NCBI RefSeq assembly: GCF_024295805.1
Contig: NZ_JANCLX010000004.1
Location: 105,007-169,006 of the forward strand
DNA length: 64,000 nt
Reading direction: 5' to 3'
DNA from: Streptomyces cucumeris
GTDB taxonomy: Bacteria > Actinomycetota > Actinomycetes > Streptomycetales > Streptomycetaceae
Made by a program: the position numbers and the translations under genes. Positions 34,523 through 42,157 of the stretch are shown here, piece by piece (the stretch's first letter is position 1; each line of letters begins with the position of its first letter). Below the pieces are notes generated by a model. It searched no databases and was not told where the DNA came from. It saw only the letters and a program-made list of their open reading frames with translations.

Positions 34523-35203
34523 CTACGGCTCGAACTTGTAGCCCAGACCCCGCACCGTGACCAGGTACCGCGGGGTGCCCGGGTCCGGCTCGATCTTGGC
34601 CCGCAGCCGCTTCACATGGACGTCCAGCGTCTTGGTGTCGCCCACGTAGTCCGCGCCCCAGACACGGTCGATGAGCTGCATCCGGGTGAGCACCCGGCCC
34701 GCGTTCCGCAGCAACATCTCCAGCAGGTCGAACTCCTTCAGCGGGAGATCCACCTTGCCGCCGTCCACCGTGACCACGTGCCGGTCCACGTCCATCCGGA
34801 CCGGTCCGGCCTCCAGGGCCGCGGGGGTGACCTCCTCGGGCTCCCCGCGGCGGCGCAGCACGGCTCTGATCCGGGCCACCAGCTCGCGCGAGGAGAAAGG
34901 CTTGGTCACATAGTCGTCGGCTCCTATCTCCAGCCCGACGACCTTGTCGATCTCGCTGTCCTTGGCGGTCACCATGATCACCGGGACATTGGAGCGACCG
35001 CGGAGCTGACGGCACACCTCCGTACCGGGCAGCCCCGGCAGCATCAGGTCGAGCAGCACCAGATCGGCGCCGTTCCGCTCGAACTCGTCGAGCCCCTCCG
35101 GGCCCGTAGCCGCGATGGCGACCTCGAATCCCTCCTTGCGGAGCATGTACGACAGCGCGTCGCTGAACGATTCCTCGTCCTCGACGACCAGAACTCGGGT
35201 CAC
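34523..35203 (-). CDS. phoP: PhoP (RegX3-like) response regulator of phosphate control
   Basis: 226 residues, OmpR family. The receiver has Asp52 as phospho-acceptor (VLLDLMLPG) and Lys101 in YVTKPF. The C-terminal winged HTH includes VDLPLKEFDLLEMLLRNAGR and TKTLDVHVKRLRAKIE. The GTG start overlaps the phoR stop (GTGA). Streptomyces PhoP binds 11-bp direct repeats (PHO boxes) and activates phosphate-scavenging genes while repressing many antibiotic pathways. Such boxes are present upstream of this operon. Confidence 0.97.
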   Translation of the reverse strand: MTRVLVVEDEESFSDALSYMLRKEGFEVAIAATGPEGLDEFERNGADLVLLDLMLPGLPGTEVCRQLRGRSNVPVIMVTAKDSEIDKVVGLEIGADDYVTKPFSSRELVARIRAVLRRRGEPEEVTPAALEAGPVRMDVDRHVVTVDGGKVDLPLKEFDLLEMLLRNAGRVLTRMQLIDRVWGADYVGDTKTLDVHVKRLRAKIEPDPGTPRYLVTVRGLGYKFEP

Positions 35204-36486
35204 GGAAGGACCTCCGGGGCTGAAAGTGGTTCGTTGGAGAAGGTCTCGTACGGCCGGTCCTGGTCCGCTTCCTCGCCATCGAGGTCGGCCCCGGTCTCGT
35301 ACGACTCGCTCGACGAGCGGTCCCGGTCCCTCGCCGCACCGGCTTCCGGGAGTCTCAGGGTGAAGGTGGAGCCCTGTCCCTCGGCGCTCCACACCGTGAC
35401 CTCCCCGCCGTGCGAGGCGGCCACATGCTTGACGATGGCCAGGCCCAGCCCGGTCCCGCCGGTCTGCCGCGAACGGGCCGGGTCGACGCGGTAGAACCGC
35501 TCGAAGATCCGCTCGCGGTCCTTCTCGGAGATGCCGATGCCCTGGTCGGTGACGGCGATCTCGATCAGGTCGCCCCCGGTGGCGGGGATCCTGCGGGCGG
35601 CGATGCCGACGCGGGTGCGGGCCGGGCTGTAGTTCACCGCGTTCTCGACGAGGTTGCCGAGCGCGGCGGCGAGCTGGCCGCGGTTGCCCCACACATGCAG
35701 TTCGGCGGTACCGCCGGTGGCCATGGTGATGTGCTTGGTGCCCGCCTGGTGGCGGCAGCGGTCGATGGCCTCGGCGACCAGCTCGTCGACCCGGACCGGC
35801 TCGGCGTCCTCCAGCGGGTCGTCGTTCTGCACCCGGGAGAGATCGATCAGCTCCTGGACCAGACTGGTCAGCCGGGTCGCCTCGACCTGCATCCGCCCGG
35901 CGAAGCGGGTGACCGCCTCGGGGTCGTCCGAGGCGTCCATCACGGCCTCGGAGAGCAGCGACAGCGCACCGACCGGGGTCTTGAGCTCATGGCTGACATT
36001 GGCCACGAAGTCACGCCGGACCGCTTCGATCCGCCGGGCCTCGGTGAGGTCCTCCACCAGCAGCAGCACCAGCCGGGAGCCGAGCGGGGCCACTCTGGCC
36101 GACACCGCGAGGGCGTCGCCGCCGCGGCCGGTGCCGCGCCGCGCGAGGTCCAGCTCGATCTGGCGGATCTCACCGTCCCGCCGGGTGTCACGGGCCATCG
36201 CCAGCATCGGCTCGATGGCCAGTTTGCCGCCGCGCACCAGGCCCAGCGCATACGCGGCCGAGCTGGCCTTCACGACGGCGTCCGCCTCATCGAGGACGAC
36301 GGCCGAGGAGCGCAGGACCGACAGCACGGTGTCCACACCGGGCGGCAGCACCGCATCGGTGTGCAGGGAGGAGCGCGTGGGCTTCGCCTGCTCGCGCTCG
36401 CTCCAGCGGAACGCCAGCATGGCGATCACACCGGTGCAGAGCCCGGCGAGCGCCGCCACTGCGGCGATCGCCGCGTTCACGTTCAT
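35200..36486 (-). CDS. phoR: PhoR (SenX3-like) sensor histidine kinase
   Basis: 428 residues. A single N-terminal membrane helix (AAIAAVAALAGLCTGVIAML) anchors a PAS-like segment (about 50-150), a dimerisation domain with phosphorylatable His166 (FVANVSHELKTPVG), and a catalytic ATPase domain (NLVENAVNYSP, VTDQGIGISEKD, TGLGLAIVKHV). The C-terminal tail is acidic and low complexity. With PhoP and the divergent phoU it forms the Streptomyces phosphate-sensing system, activated under phosphate limitation. Confidence 0.97.
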   Translation of the reverse strand: MNVNAAIAAVAALAGLCTGVIAMLAFRWSEREQAKPTRSSLHTDAVLPPGVDTVLSVLRSSAVVLDEADAVVKASSAAYALGLVRGGKLAIEPMLAMARDTRRDGEIRQIELDLARRGTGRGGDALAVSARVAPLGSRLVLLLVEDLTEARRIEAVRRDFVANVSHELKTPVGALSLLSEAVMDASDDPEAVTRFAGRMQVEATRLTSLVQELIDLSRVQNDDPLEDAEPVRVDELVAEAIDRCRHQAGTKHITMATGGTAELHVWGNRGQLAAALGNLVENAVNYSPARTRVGIAARRIPATGGDLIEIAVTDQGIGISEKDRERIFERFYRVDPARSRQTGGTGLGLAIVKHVAASHGGEVTVWSAEGQGSTFTLRLPEAGAARDRDRSSSESYETGADLDGEEADQDRPYETFSNEPLSAPEVLP

Positions 36487-36559
36487 GCATCCAGGTTATG
36501 CGGGGCACCGGACCCCTCCACAGCCCCGCAGCGGTCCCCTCGAACAGACGTTGCCCAGA

Positions 36560-36592
36560 GTTCACCGAGGGGTCGGCACCGGTTCACCCCGG
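36560..36592. promoter_or_regulatory. PHO box 1: three 11-bp direct-repeat units
   Basis: Three contiguous 11-mers are present: GTTCACCGAGG (36560), GGTCGGCACCG (36571) and GTTCACCCCGG (36582). Units 1 and 3 match the Streptomyces PhoP direct-repeat consensus (GTTCACC core), and the middle unit is degenerate. It lies 74-106 bp upstream of phoR, suggesting PhoP autoregulation. Confidence 0.85.
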
Positions 36593-36644
36593 GCCGTCCG
36601 CCGAGGGGGCCGGGCACGGCGCCGCGGGGGGCATGTTGCCGAGA

Positions 36645-36677
36645 GTTCACCGAGGGGTCGGACGTGGTTCACCCCCG
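36645..36677. promoter_or_regulatory. PHO box 2: three 11-bp direct-repeat units
   Basis: A second box of the same layout: GTTCACCGAGG (36645), GGTCGGACGTG (36656) and GTTCACCCCCG (36667). The 26-nt context around unit 1 is repeated from box 1 at an 85-bp offset with one difference. It lies 222-254 bp upstream of phoU. Confidence 0.85.
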
Positions 36678-36786
36678 ATGCCGGAGCACGACGCGTTCCG
36701 GACGGAACGTGGGAGTGTGGGGGCGCGGGCGCGAGCCCACGCCGACCGGTCGGGGACCGGCCGGAGATCGATCAGATCTCTGTGAC

Positions 36787-36871
36787 AACCGATGAGAACC
36801 GACGAGAACCGATCCACGGAGATTACGGAGATCTCTGGAGATCAGCAGAGATCCGTGAGCAGAGATCCGTC
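36787..36871. repeat. Short tandem repeats in phoU leader
   Basis: The phoU upstream leader has three tandem ~10-bp units (AACCGATGAG, AACCGACGAG, AACCGATCCA from 36787) followed by GGAGAT-type repeats and a 14-bp tandem (AGCAGAGATCCGTG then AGCAGAGATCCGTC, 36844-36871). They lie between the PHO boxes and the ribosome-binding site. Confidence 0.6.
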
Positions 36872-36898
36872 AGCGAAGTCAGTGAGAGAAGGTCAGTG

Positions 36899-37579
36899 AT
36901 GCGGGACGCGTACCACGAGGAGCTGGATTCGATCGGGGAGGGCCTGGTCGACATGGCCCGGCTGGTCGGTTCGGCCATCGGCCGTGCCACCACCGCCATG
37001 CTGGACGCGGACCTCAAGCTGGCGGAGACCGTCATCGCCGCCGACGAGAAGGTCGACGATCTCCAGCGCGAACTGGAGAACCGCGCGATAGCCCTGCTGG
37101 CCCGGCAGCAGCCGGTCGCCACCGATCTGCGCATCGTCGTCACCAGTCTGCGGATGAGCGCCGACCTGGAGCGCTCCGGCGACCTCGCCCAGCACGTCGC
37201 CAAGCTGGCCCGGCTGCGCTTCCCGGCCACGGCCGTCCCCCGCGACCTGCACGCCACCATCCTGGAGATGGGCCAGCTCGCCCAGCGGCTGATGGCGAAG
37301 GCGGGCGAGGTCATCATCACCAAGGACGTCGACCTCGCGCTCCAGCTCGAGCAGGACGACGACGCGATGGACATGCTCCACCGCACCCTCTTCCAGCACC
37401 TGATGGACGACCGCTGGAAGCACGGCATCGAGACCGCCGTCGATGTGACCCTGCTGGGCCGCTACTACGAGCGGTTCGCCGACCACGCGGTCTCGGTCGC
37501 CAAGCGTGTCGTCTACCTGGTCACCGGTGAGCACGCGGACGAGATCGTCCAGCAGCAGGACCCCGTCGAAGGGACGTGA
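36899..37579 (+). CDS. phoU: PhoU phosphate-signalling regulator
   Basis: 226 residues, two three-helix bundles with PhoU signature segments EKVDDLQRELENRAIALLAR, TDLRIVVTSLRMSADLERSG and the C-terminal repeat LGRYYERFADHAVSVAKRV. The metal-binding E/DxxxD elements are present in each half. PhoU links phosphate-transport status to PhoR and normally holds the system off when phosphate is plentiful. The ATG at 36899 follows GAGAAGG. It is divergent from phoR-phoP across a ~410-bp regulatory region. Confidence 0.96.
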   Translation: MRDAYHEELDSIGEGLVDMARLVGSAIGRATTAMLDADLKLAETVIAADEKVDDLQRELENRAIALLARQQPVATDLRIVVTSLRMSADLERSGDLAQHVAKLARLRFPATAVPRDLHATILEMGQLAQRLMAKAGEVIITKDVDLALQLEQDDDAMDMLHRTLFQHLMDDRWKHGIETAVDVTLLGRYYERFADHAVSVAKRVVYLVTGEHADEIVQQQDPVEGT

Positions 37580-37660
37580 CACGGGGGTGTCGCCCGGGTG
37601 GGACGCCGGAGTGTGACACACGGGCGTGACACCGGGGTGTCACACCGGGGCGCGAGAACC
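37577..37660. repeat. Cluster of GTGACAC-type repeats downstream of phoU
   Basis: Several imperfect inverted copies of GTGACAC/GTGTCAC occur, including the near-palindrome GTGACACCGGGGTGTCAC (37626-37643). They could act as a phoU terminator or as protein sites near the Cys-rich gene's promoter. Confidence 0.4.
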
Positions 37661-37773
37661 GGGGCGTGACGCCGCCTCGGCCGTATGCCTCCGCGCGCCG
37701 TCCGTGCGCCCCTGCGTACGGACGGCGGATCGGCACCATGAGCAGCAGGTGACCCCTCTCGAGGAGGCGACAC

Positions 37774-37941
37774 ATGGCGGACCTCGCCAAGACCGGCCCC
37801 ACGACCACCCCAGCCACCACCCGCCCGCCGGCCGACCGGCGCCCCGTGCACCCTCCGCTCGCCGCCTGCGGTTGCAGCTCGGGCTGCGGCTGCGGCTGCC
37901 AGTCCGGCGGGCCCTGCCAGTGCGGTGGGTGCTGCGGCTGA
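37774..37941 (+). CDS. Cys-rich, metallothionein-like small protein (55 aa)
   Basis: A short gene with a strong ribosome-binding site (GAGGAGGCGAC) before the ATG. The first ~30 residues are Thr/Pro-rich (MADLAKTGPTTTPATTRPPA). The last ~25 hold nine cysteines in CxC, CxxC-like and CC spacings with Gly, Ser and Gln (ACGCSSGCGCGCQSGG, PCQCGGCCG). No aromatic residues occur in this part. The composition is that of metallothionein-type Zn/Cu/Cd-binding proteins. It is followed by a good terminator, supporting an independent short transcript. Family membership is inferred from composition, not from homology search. Confidence 0.82.
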   Translation: MADLAKTGPTTTPATTRPPADRRPVHPPLAACGCSSGCGCGCQSGGPCQCGGCCG

Positions 37942-37951
37942 CGCGCGCGTG

Positions 37952-37988
37952 AAGGGGCCCGGGGCCGCGAGGCGGTCCCGGGCCCCTT
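37952..37988. terminator. Terminator after Cys-rich gene
   Basis: Perfect 12-bp inverted repeat (arm AAGGGGCCCGGG) followed by TT and a pyrimidine run on the + strand. It also lies at the 3' end of the convergent nuclease-TerD gene. Confidence 0.8.
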
Positions 37989-38044
37989 TCCCGTTTCCTG
38001 CGCGGGCCCCGCGCGGGTTCCTGCGCGGGGGCGCGGCCGGGCCG

Positions 38045-40162
38045 CTAGGCGACCTCGATGCCGTATGCCTGGACCAGTTCCTCCAGGCCGCCCTCGTATC
38101 CCTTGCCGCCGATGACGAAGTCCCAGTCGCCGCTCGCGCGGCGGCGGAACGAGCCGAGCACCAGGGCGGTTTCGCCGCGGCGCCCTTCGGAGACCTCCAG
38201 TCGTCCGAGCTCGGTCCGCGCGGGGTCCAGCAACCGGATGTGCGCCTCGGTGAAGCCGGACAGATCGGCCGCGGGGTCGGCGTCCGGATCGACCGCGGCG
38301 ACGATCACCAGCCGGTCGGCACCCTCCGGCAGCGCGTCGAAGGACACCCGGAGCGCGGCCTTGTCCGGTGCGGCCGCGGGCAGCGCGCGCACCGTACCGT
38401 CCGGTGTCCGGGGGTTGTTGAAGAACACGAAGTGTTCGTCGCTCAGCACCCGGTTGCCGTGGCAGACCAGTGCGCACACATCCACGGCGACCCCGCCCGC
38501 CCAGGACATGCCGAGCACATTGTGGTCACCGCTGTCGTCCGCCCCGTCGCCACCGCCCGCGTCGGCCACGCTGGCCGGCCCCGGCGAAGGCGCGGTGGCC
38601 GCGGCGCCACCGGCGCCCAGCCGTCCGCGCAGCCCGTGGCGCTGGAGCAGATCGACCAGTTCACCGCCCGACACCAGCTCCAGCGGCTTGCCGTGGGCGA
38701 AGGCGTGCGAGCCGGGGCCGAAGCGGGACGTGGTGACCAGGACGCCCTTGTTGGCACCGGCGTCCTGGACCGTCCCGTACAGATCGCGGACGGCGGTCGG
38801 CGGCACGGTGTTGCGGTAGCGCTTCACCTGCACGACGATCTTGCCGCCCCGGATCGGAGCCGGATCGAGCGCGTCGACGTCCACCCCGCCGTCGTTCGAA
38901 CGCTGGGTGGTGACGGCCTGCATGCCCATGGCCCGGAAGAGCTCCGCGACCAGCGACTCGAAGGCGACCGGATCCATCTCGTACAGATCCGGCTCCTCGT
39001 CCCCGCCGTGCGTGACGACGCCGTTGCCGACATCACCGGGCACCCGGCCGGGCCGTACCGCCGCGCGCTGGTCGGGACGGGCCGACAACCGGCCGCGGAG
39101 CCCGTCCACCAGGCAGTCGACCGGGTTGACCTGCTCCAGGTGCAGCGCGTCGAAGGCGGTGCGCGAGGCCATCACGGTGGCCAGGAAGATATGTTCGCGC
39201 CGGCCGGTCGCGGGGTCGTGGTCATCCACGAACCCGTTCAGCGCGACCGACTCCAGCGCGCCGAACTCGTCCGCCGCGAACAGGTCGCGCAGCACCAGCA
39301 GCACGCACTGGGCGAGCACGTCCCGGTAGAGCGCGCGGCGCTGGGCCGCCGGGCGGGCCGTCTCCTTGTCCTGGTCCGCGGTAGGCATGTACCGCACGGA
39401 CTTCGTCTCCGGGACGACGTCGTACTTGGGCAGCTCCCAGTCGAGCACGAGCTGCCGGGCGCCGGAGTCGTATCCCGCGGACACCTGGCGCGGCAGCCCT
39501 TCCGGCCAGGCGGAGGACGCGTAGAGCGCGGCGGAGAAGTACTCCACGGCGGCACCGGAGTCGCCGTTGCGCAGTCCCGACGTCATCTCGGTGATGCCGG
39601 TGTTGTGGCGGCGTATCGCGCTCAGCCGGCCGTCGGCCCACTGCTCGTACTGCTGCCGGTACGCCTCCAACTGACGCTGCCGCTGGGTCTCCGCGGCCTG
39701 CGCCGCCTGCCAGTCACGCTCGAACCGGGAACGCGCCTCCGCCTGCGCCTGGGCGCGCCGGCTGGCACCGAACCCCCAACCGCCCTGCGGCTGGTACTGG
39801 TACTGGTTCGGATCCGGCATCGGCACCGGCGTGGCCAGGGCACCCGGGGCGAACGGCTCGATCCGCTCGGCGCGGGTGAGCGCCGAGGCCCGGAACGCGG
39901 GCGCCCGGCACCCGGCGACCAGCAGCCCCCGCAACGCCTCGACGCGCGACTCCAGTTCCTCCGTCCGCCGCCGTGCCTCGGCCTCCCGCTGCTGCCGGTA
40001 GGCGGCCTTCTGCTCACGCTGACTACGCGCTAACTCCCGCTGCCAAGCCCGCTCCTGGCGTTCCCGCTCCCGCTGCTCCCTGGCCCGCGCCTCCATCTGG
40101 CGCTGCTGCTGCCGCTGGGCCTCGGCCCAGACCCCGACCAACCCGCTCGAGCGACGACTCAT
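38045..40162 (-). CDS. Coiled-coil / Mrr-type nuclease / TerD fusion protein
   Basis: 705 residues in three parts. The N-terminal ~190 are Arg/Glu/Gln-rich coiled coil (RQMEARAREQRERERQERAW). At about 395-500 is an Mrr-like restriction-endonuclease domain: FESLVAELFRAMGMQAVTTQ, then the catalytic set GGVDVDALD and IVVQVKRY (Asp plus QxK), and DLYGTVQDAGANKGVLVTTS. At about 540-705 is a TerD domain (DVCALVCHGNRVLSDEHFVFFNN, LRVSFDALPEGADRLVIVAA, ALVLGSFRRRASGDWDFVIG). TerD domains bind calcium and belong to tellurite/phage/stress systems. The combination suggests a calcium- or stress-linked DNA-cleaving defence or repair protein. The central ~200 residues are unassigned. Confidence 0.92.
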   Translation of the reverse strand: MSRRSSGLVGVWAEAQRQQQRQMEARAREQRERERQERAWQRELARSQREQKAAYRQQREAEARRRTEELESRVEALRGLLVAGCRAPAFRASALTRAERIEPFAPGALATPVPMPDPNQYQYQPQGGWGFGASRRAQAQAEARSRFERDWQAAQAAETQRQRQLEAYRQQYEQWADGRLSAIRRHNTGITEMTSGLRNGDSGAAVEYFSAALYASSAWPEGLPRQVSAGYDSGARQLVLDWELPKYDVVPETKSVRYMPTADQDKETARPAAQRRALYRDVLAQCVLLVLRDLFAADEFGALESVALNGFVDDHDPATGRREHIFLATVMASRTAFDALHLEQVNPVDCLVDGLRGRLSARPDQRAAVRPGRVPGDVGNGVVTHGGDEEPDLYEMDPVAFESLVAELFRAMGMQAVTTQRSNDGGVDVDALDPAPIRGGKIVVQVKRYRNTVPPTAVRDLYGTVQDAGANKGVLVTTSRFGPGSHAFAHGKPLELVSGGELVDLLQRHGLRGRLGAGGAAATAPSPGPASVADAGGGDGADDSGDHNVLGMSWAGGVAVDVCALVCHGNRVLSDEHFVFFNNPRTPDGTVRALPAAAPDKAALRVSFDALPEGADRLVIVAAVDPDADPAADLSGFTEAHIRLLDPARTELGRLEVSEGRRGETALVLGSFRRRASGDWDFVIGGKGYEGGLEELVQAYGIEVA

Positions 40163-40390
40163 GCTCTCCAGGCCCTCCCCCCAAGGTCCCGATGCCCCCG
40201 CATCGAACCCCTGACCCCATGTTCCTCACGAATGAGACAACTTTAGTGCTCAACCACTGCTTCGCCCATGCACGGGCAGATAACAACCTGGATGCCCGTT
40301 GGGGGGCGGCGCGAAGCGCGAGGCGTTGGACGACGCGAAGGGCAGGAACGCGCTGGCGCCGACAGCTTCCCTGCCTGCACAGTACTCACC

Positions 40391-40930
40391 GTGGATCAAG
40401 GAGCCGCGGCGATCATCGCTGCCATCGCGGGTGTCGGGGGAACGGCCATCGGAGCCTTGATCGCGGCCCGGGCCGCACGCCAGCAGGTGCACCAGCAGGC
40501 GGTCACCGAACACCGGCACTGGCAGCGCCAGGCCCGCAACGACGCCTATGCGACCTTCCTGACCCGCCTCGACGCCATGGGACGGGCAAGTGATCATGCG
40601 ACGGTGGAAGTGGACCACCAACCACAGGCGGATGAGACCGATGCCGCGGTGGAGGCCTGTCTCACCGCGACCCGCGAAATGCGCGCCGCGGTGGCGCTGG
40701 TGGCCGTGGCGGGGCCCCACCAGATGGCGGACCTCGCCCGGCAATCACAGGACGCCGCGGAAGTGATCTCGGACAATATCGTCTATTACACGGGGCTCTT
40801 GATAGAAGACCCCGGTCGTGGCCGCGAATTCTGGGATCTGATGAGCGAGCTCAGGGACGAACTCAACGCCCTTGAAGGAGAGTTCATTCGCGGCGCGGCC
40901 GATGCGCTGTCGCCGCCGAGCGCGGCGTGA
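40391..40930 (+). CDS. Hypothetical protein with N-terminal membrane helix and coiled coil
   Basis: 179 residues from the GTG at 40391. A short membrane helix (AAAIIAAIAGVGGTAIGALIAA) is followed by a basic/Gln-rich coiled-coil region (ARQQVHQQAVTEHRHWQRQARN) and further helices. No family is recognised. There is no ribosome-binding site; a CAGTACT element just upstream suggests a leaderless start. It converges on the small gene at 40936 with only 5 bp between stops. Confidence 0.7.
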   Translation: MDQGAAAIIAAIAGVGGTAIGALIAARAARQQVHQQAVTEHRHWQRQARNDAYATFLTRLDAMGRASDHATVEVDHQPQADETDAAVEACLTATREMRAAVALVAVAGPHQMADLARQSQDAAEVISDNIVYYTGLLIEDPGRGREFWDLMSELRDELNALEGEFIRGAADALSPPSAA

Positions 40931-40935
40931 GCTGT

Positions 40936-41124
40936 CTATCGCTTCAGCGCTCGGTAGCGCTTCATCAGCGCGATGATCCGAGTCTGGTCCGCCCGGCCGT
41001 TGAGCTCGGTCAGGAGATCGTCAGGGCACAACTCATAGAAATCGCCCCACCATCGACGGCCGTGGTTGTCCCAGATGCGGTAGCCGCCCGGCACCCCTCT
41101 GGCAACGTAACGCCTTCTGCCCAC
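40936..41124 (-). CDS. Small hypothetical protein (62 aa)
   Basis: Starts at a GTG preceded by GCGGGGGG. The protein (RYVARGVPGGYRIWDNHGRRWWGDFYELC, here as VARGVPGGYRIWDNHGRRWW and GDFYELCPDD) is rich in aromatic and basic residues and looks like a small beta-sheet domain with a C-terminal helix. No function is recognised. Confidence 0.6.
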   Translation of the reverse strand: MGRRRYVARGVPGGYRIWDNHGRRWWGDFYELCPDDLLTELNGRADQTRIIALMKRYRALKR

Positions 41125-41220
41125 AGACCCCCCGCTTCCCCGTACAACTCATGCCGTTGCAGACGGTACGGAGGCGGGGCCGGCCGTCAAAGGCAATTTT
41201 CGACAGCCGGCCGGCACGCT

Positions 41221-41577
41221 CTACTGCTGTTTCCGTTGGCCGAGGATGCAGAACTCATTGCCTTCGGGGTCCTCCATGACAACCCACGACTGCTCGCCCT
41301 GACCGATGTCGACACGCTTCGCACCATGCGCCTCGAGCCGAGCCACCTCGGCCGCCTGGTCATCCGGCCTGAAGTCCAGATGCAGCCGGCTCTTGGCCGT
41401 CTTGGCCTCCTCGGCCCGGACGAAGTCCAACCCTGGCGTGCGATCCGGCGCCGGACGGATCTCGAACTCATCATCATCGGCGTGAACGACCACCCAGCCG
41501 AGCGCCGTGGCCCACCACTGCCCCAGGGCCGCCGGATCCACCGAGTGAACGATTACCTGTTCCCATTCCAAGGTCAT
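41221..41577 (-). CDS. VOC-family (glyoxalase-like) protein
   Basis: 118 residues from the ATG at 41577. Two VOC half-motifs are seen: WEQVIVHSVDPAALGQWWAT and WVVMEDPEGNEFCILGQ, the latter shared with the VOC protein at 15985. A TACACT element ~8 nt upstream and no ribosome-binding site suggest a leaderless transcript. Metal ligands are plausible, but the substrate is unknown. Confidence 0.87.
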   Translation of the reverse strand: MTLEWEQVIVHSVDPAALGQWWATALGWVVVHADDDEFEIRPAPDRTPGLDFVRAEEAKTAKSRLHLDFRPDDQAAEVARLEAHGAKRVDIGQGEQSWVVMEDPEGNEFCILGQRKQQ

Positions 41578-41636
41578 CCGCGGAGTGTAGGCACACCGGG
41601 GCTTCCGAAACAGGCACTTGACGTGCCTGGAGTCTG

Positions 41637-42053
41637 TCAAGCGAGGCTTTCCAAGCCGAGCTTGGCCAGTCGCGATCGGATGGCGCCGGGCTTTCGGCCG
41701 AACTGCTTCCCGAGAGTGTCGAAGTCACGCTCCCCCTGCTGGTAGAGCGCAAGGAGGCGAGCATCGTCCTCCGTGGACCAGGCATGGCCCATCTGCGGAT
41801 AGCGAGCACGCAGCTCTTCCGGCGACTCTCGCCTCCTGCCGGGCTCGCCCTGGGGACAGACGGACTCGATGATGTCCAACGGGAACTCTCCGACGTGGGT
41901 GCCTGCGAGCCAGAGGTTCAGGTGGCTGTCGTCGAACGTGATCCGGTCGGCTTGGACAGTGACTGCTCGTCGGAGGACGTCGCTGTCGTTCGGATCCTGG
42001 TGGTAGTCGGTGAACGTCAGACGGAACGCTGTGCGCACGGTGGATTCCCCCAT
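41637..42053 (-). CDS. Hypothetical protein with C-terminal Myb/SANT-like helix-turn-helix
   Basis: 138 residues. The N-terminal ~75 are beta-rich (VRTAFRLTFTDYHQDPNDSD, ITFDDSHLNLWLAGTHVGEF). The C-terminal ~50 (HAWSTEDDARLLALYQQGER, FDTLGKQFGRKPGAIRSRLA) carry the W-x-x-E-D...L...G...I-A-x-x-x-x-R-x-x-x-A-I-x-x-R pattern of small bacterial Myb-like DNA-binding domains. It lies between the VOC and Nudix genes on the same strand. Confidence 0.75.
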   Translation of the reverse strand: MGESTVRTAFRLTFTDYHQDPNDSDVLRRAVTVQADRITFDDSHLNLWLAGTHVGEFPLDIIESVCPQGEPGRRRESPEELRARYPQMGHAWSTEDDARLLALYQQGERDFDTLGKQFGRKPGAIRSRLAKLGLESLA

Positions 42054-42157
42054 GAGGCCATCCTGACGCGACCGTGGCGTACACGGAAGATCGTTTCTCG
42101 CCCTTACCCGCCGTACGCGGCGCGGCGCCGGGCGGGGCACGCGCGCTGGCTGGGCGC

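Noticed and set aside
37925..40033. Long + strand open frame opposite the Mrr-TerD gene
   Set aside because: No ribosome-binding site and no recognisable domain. The minus strand carries the nuclease and TerD motifs.
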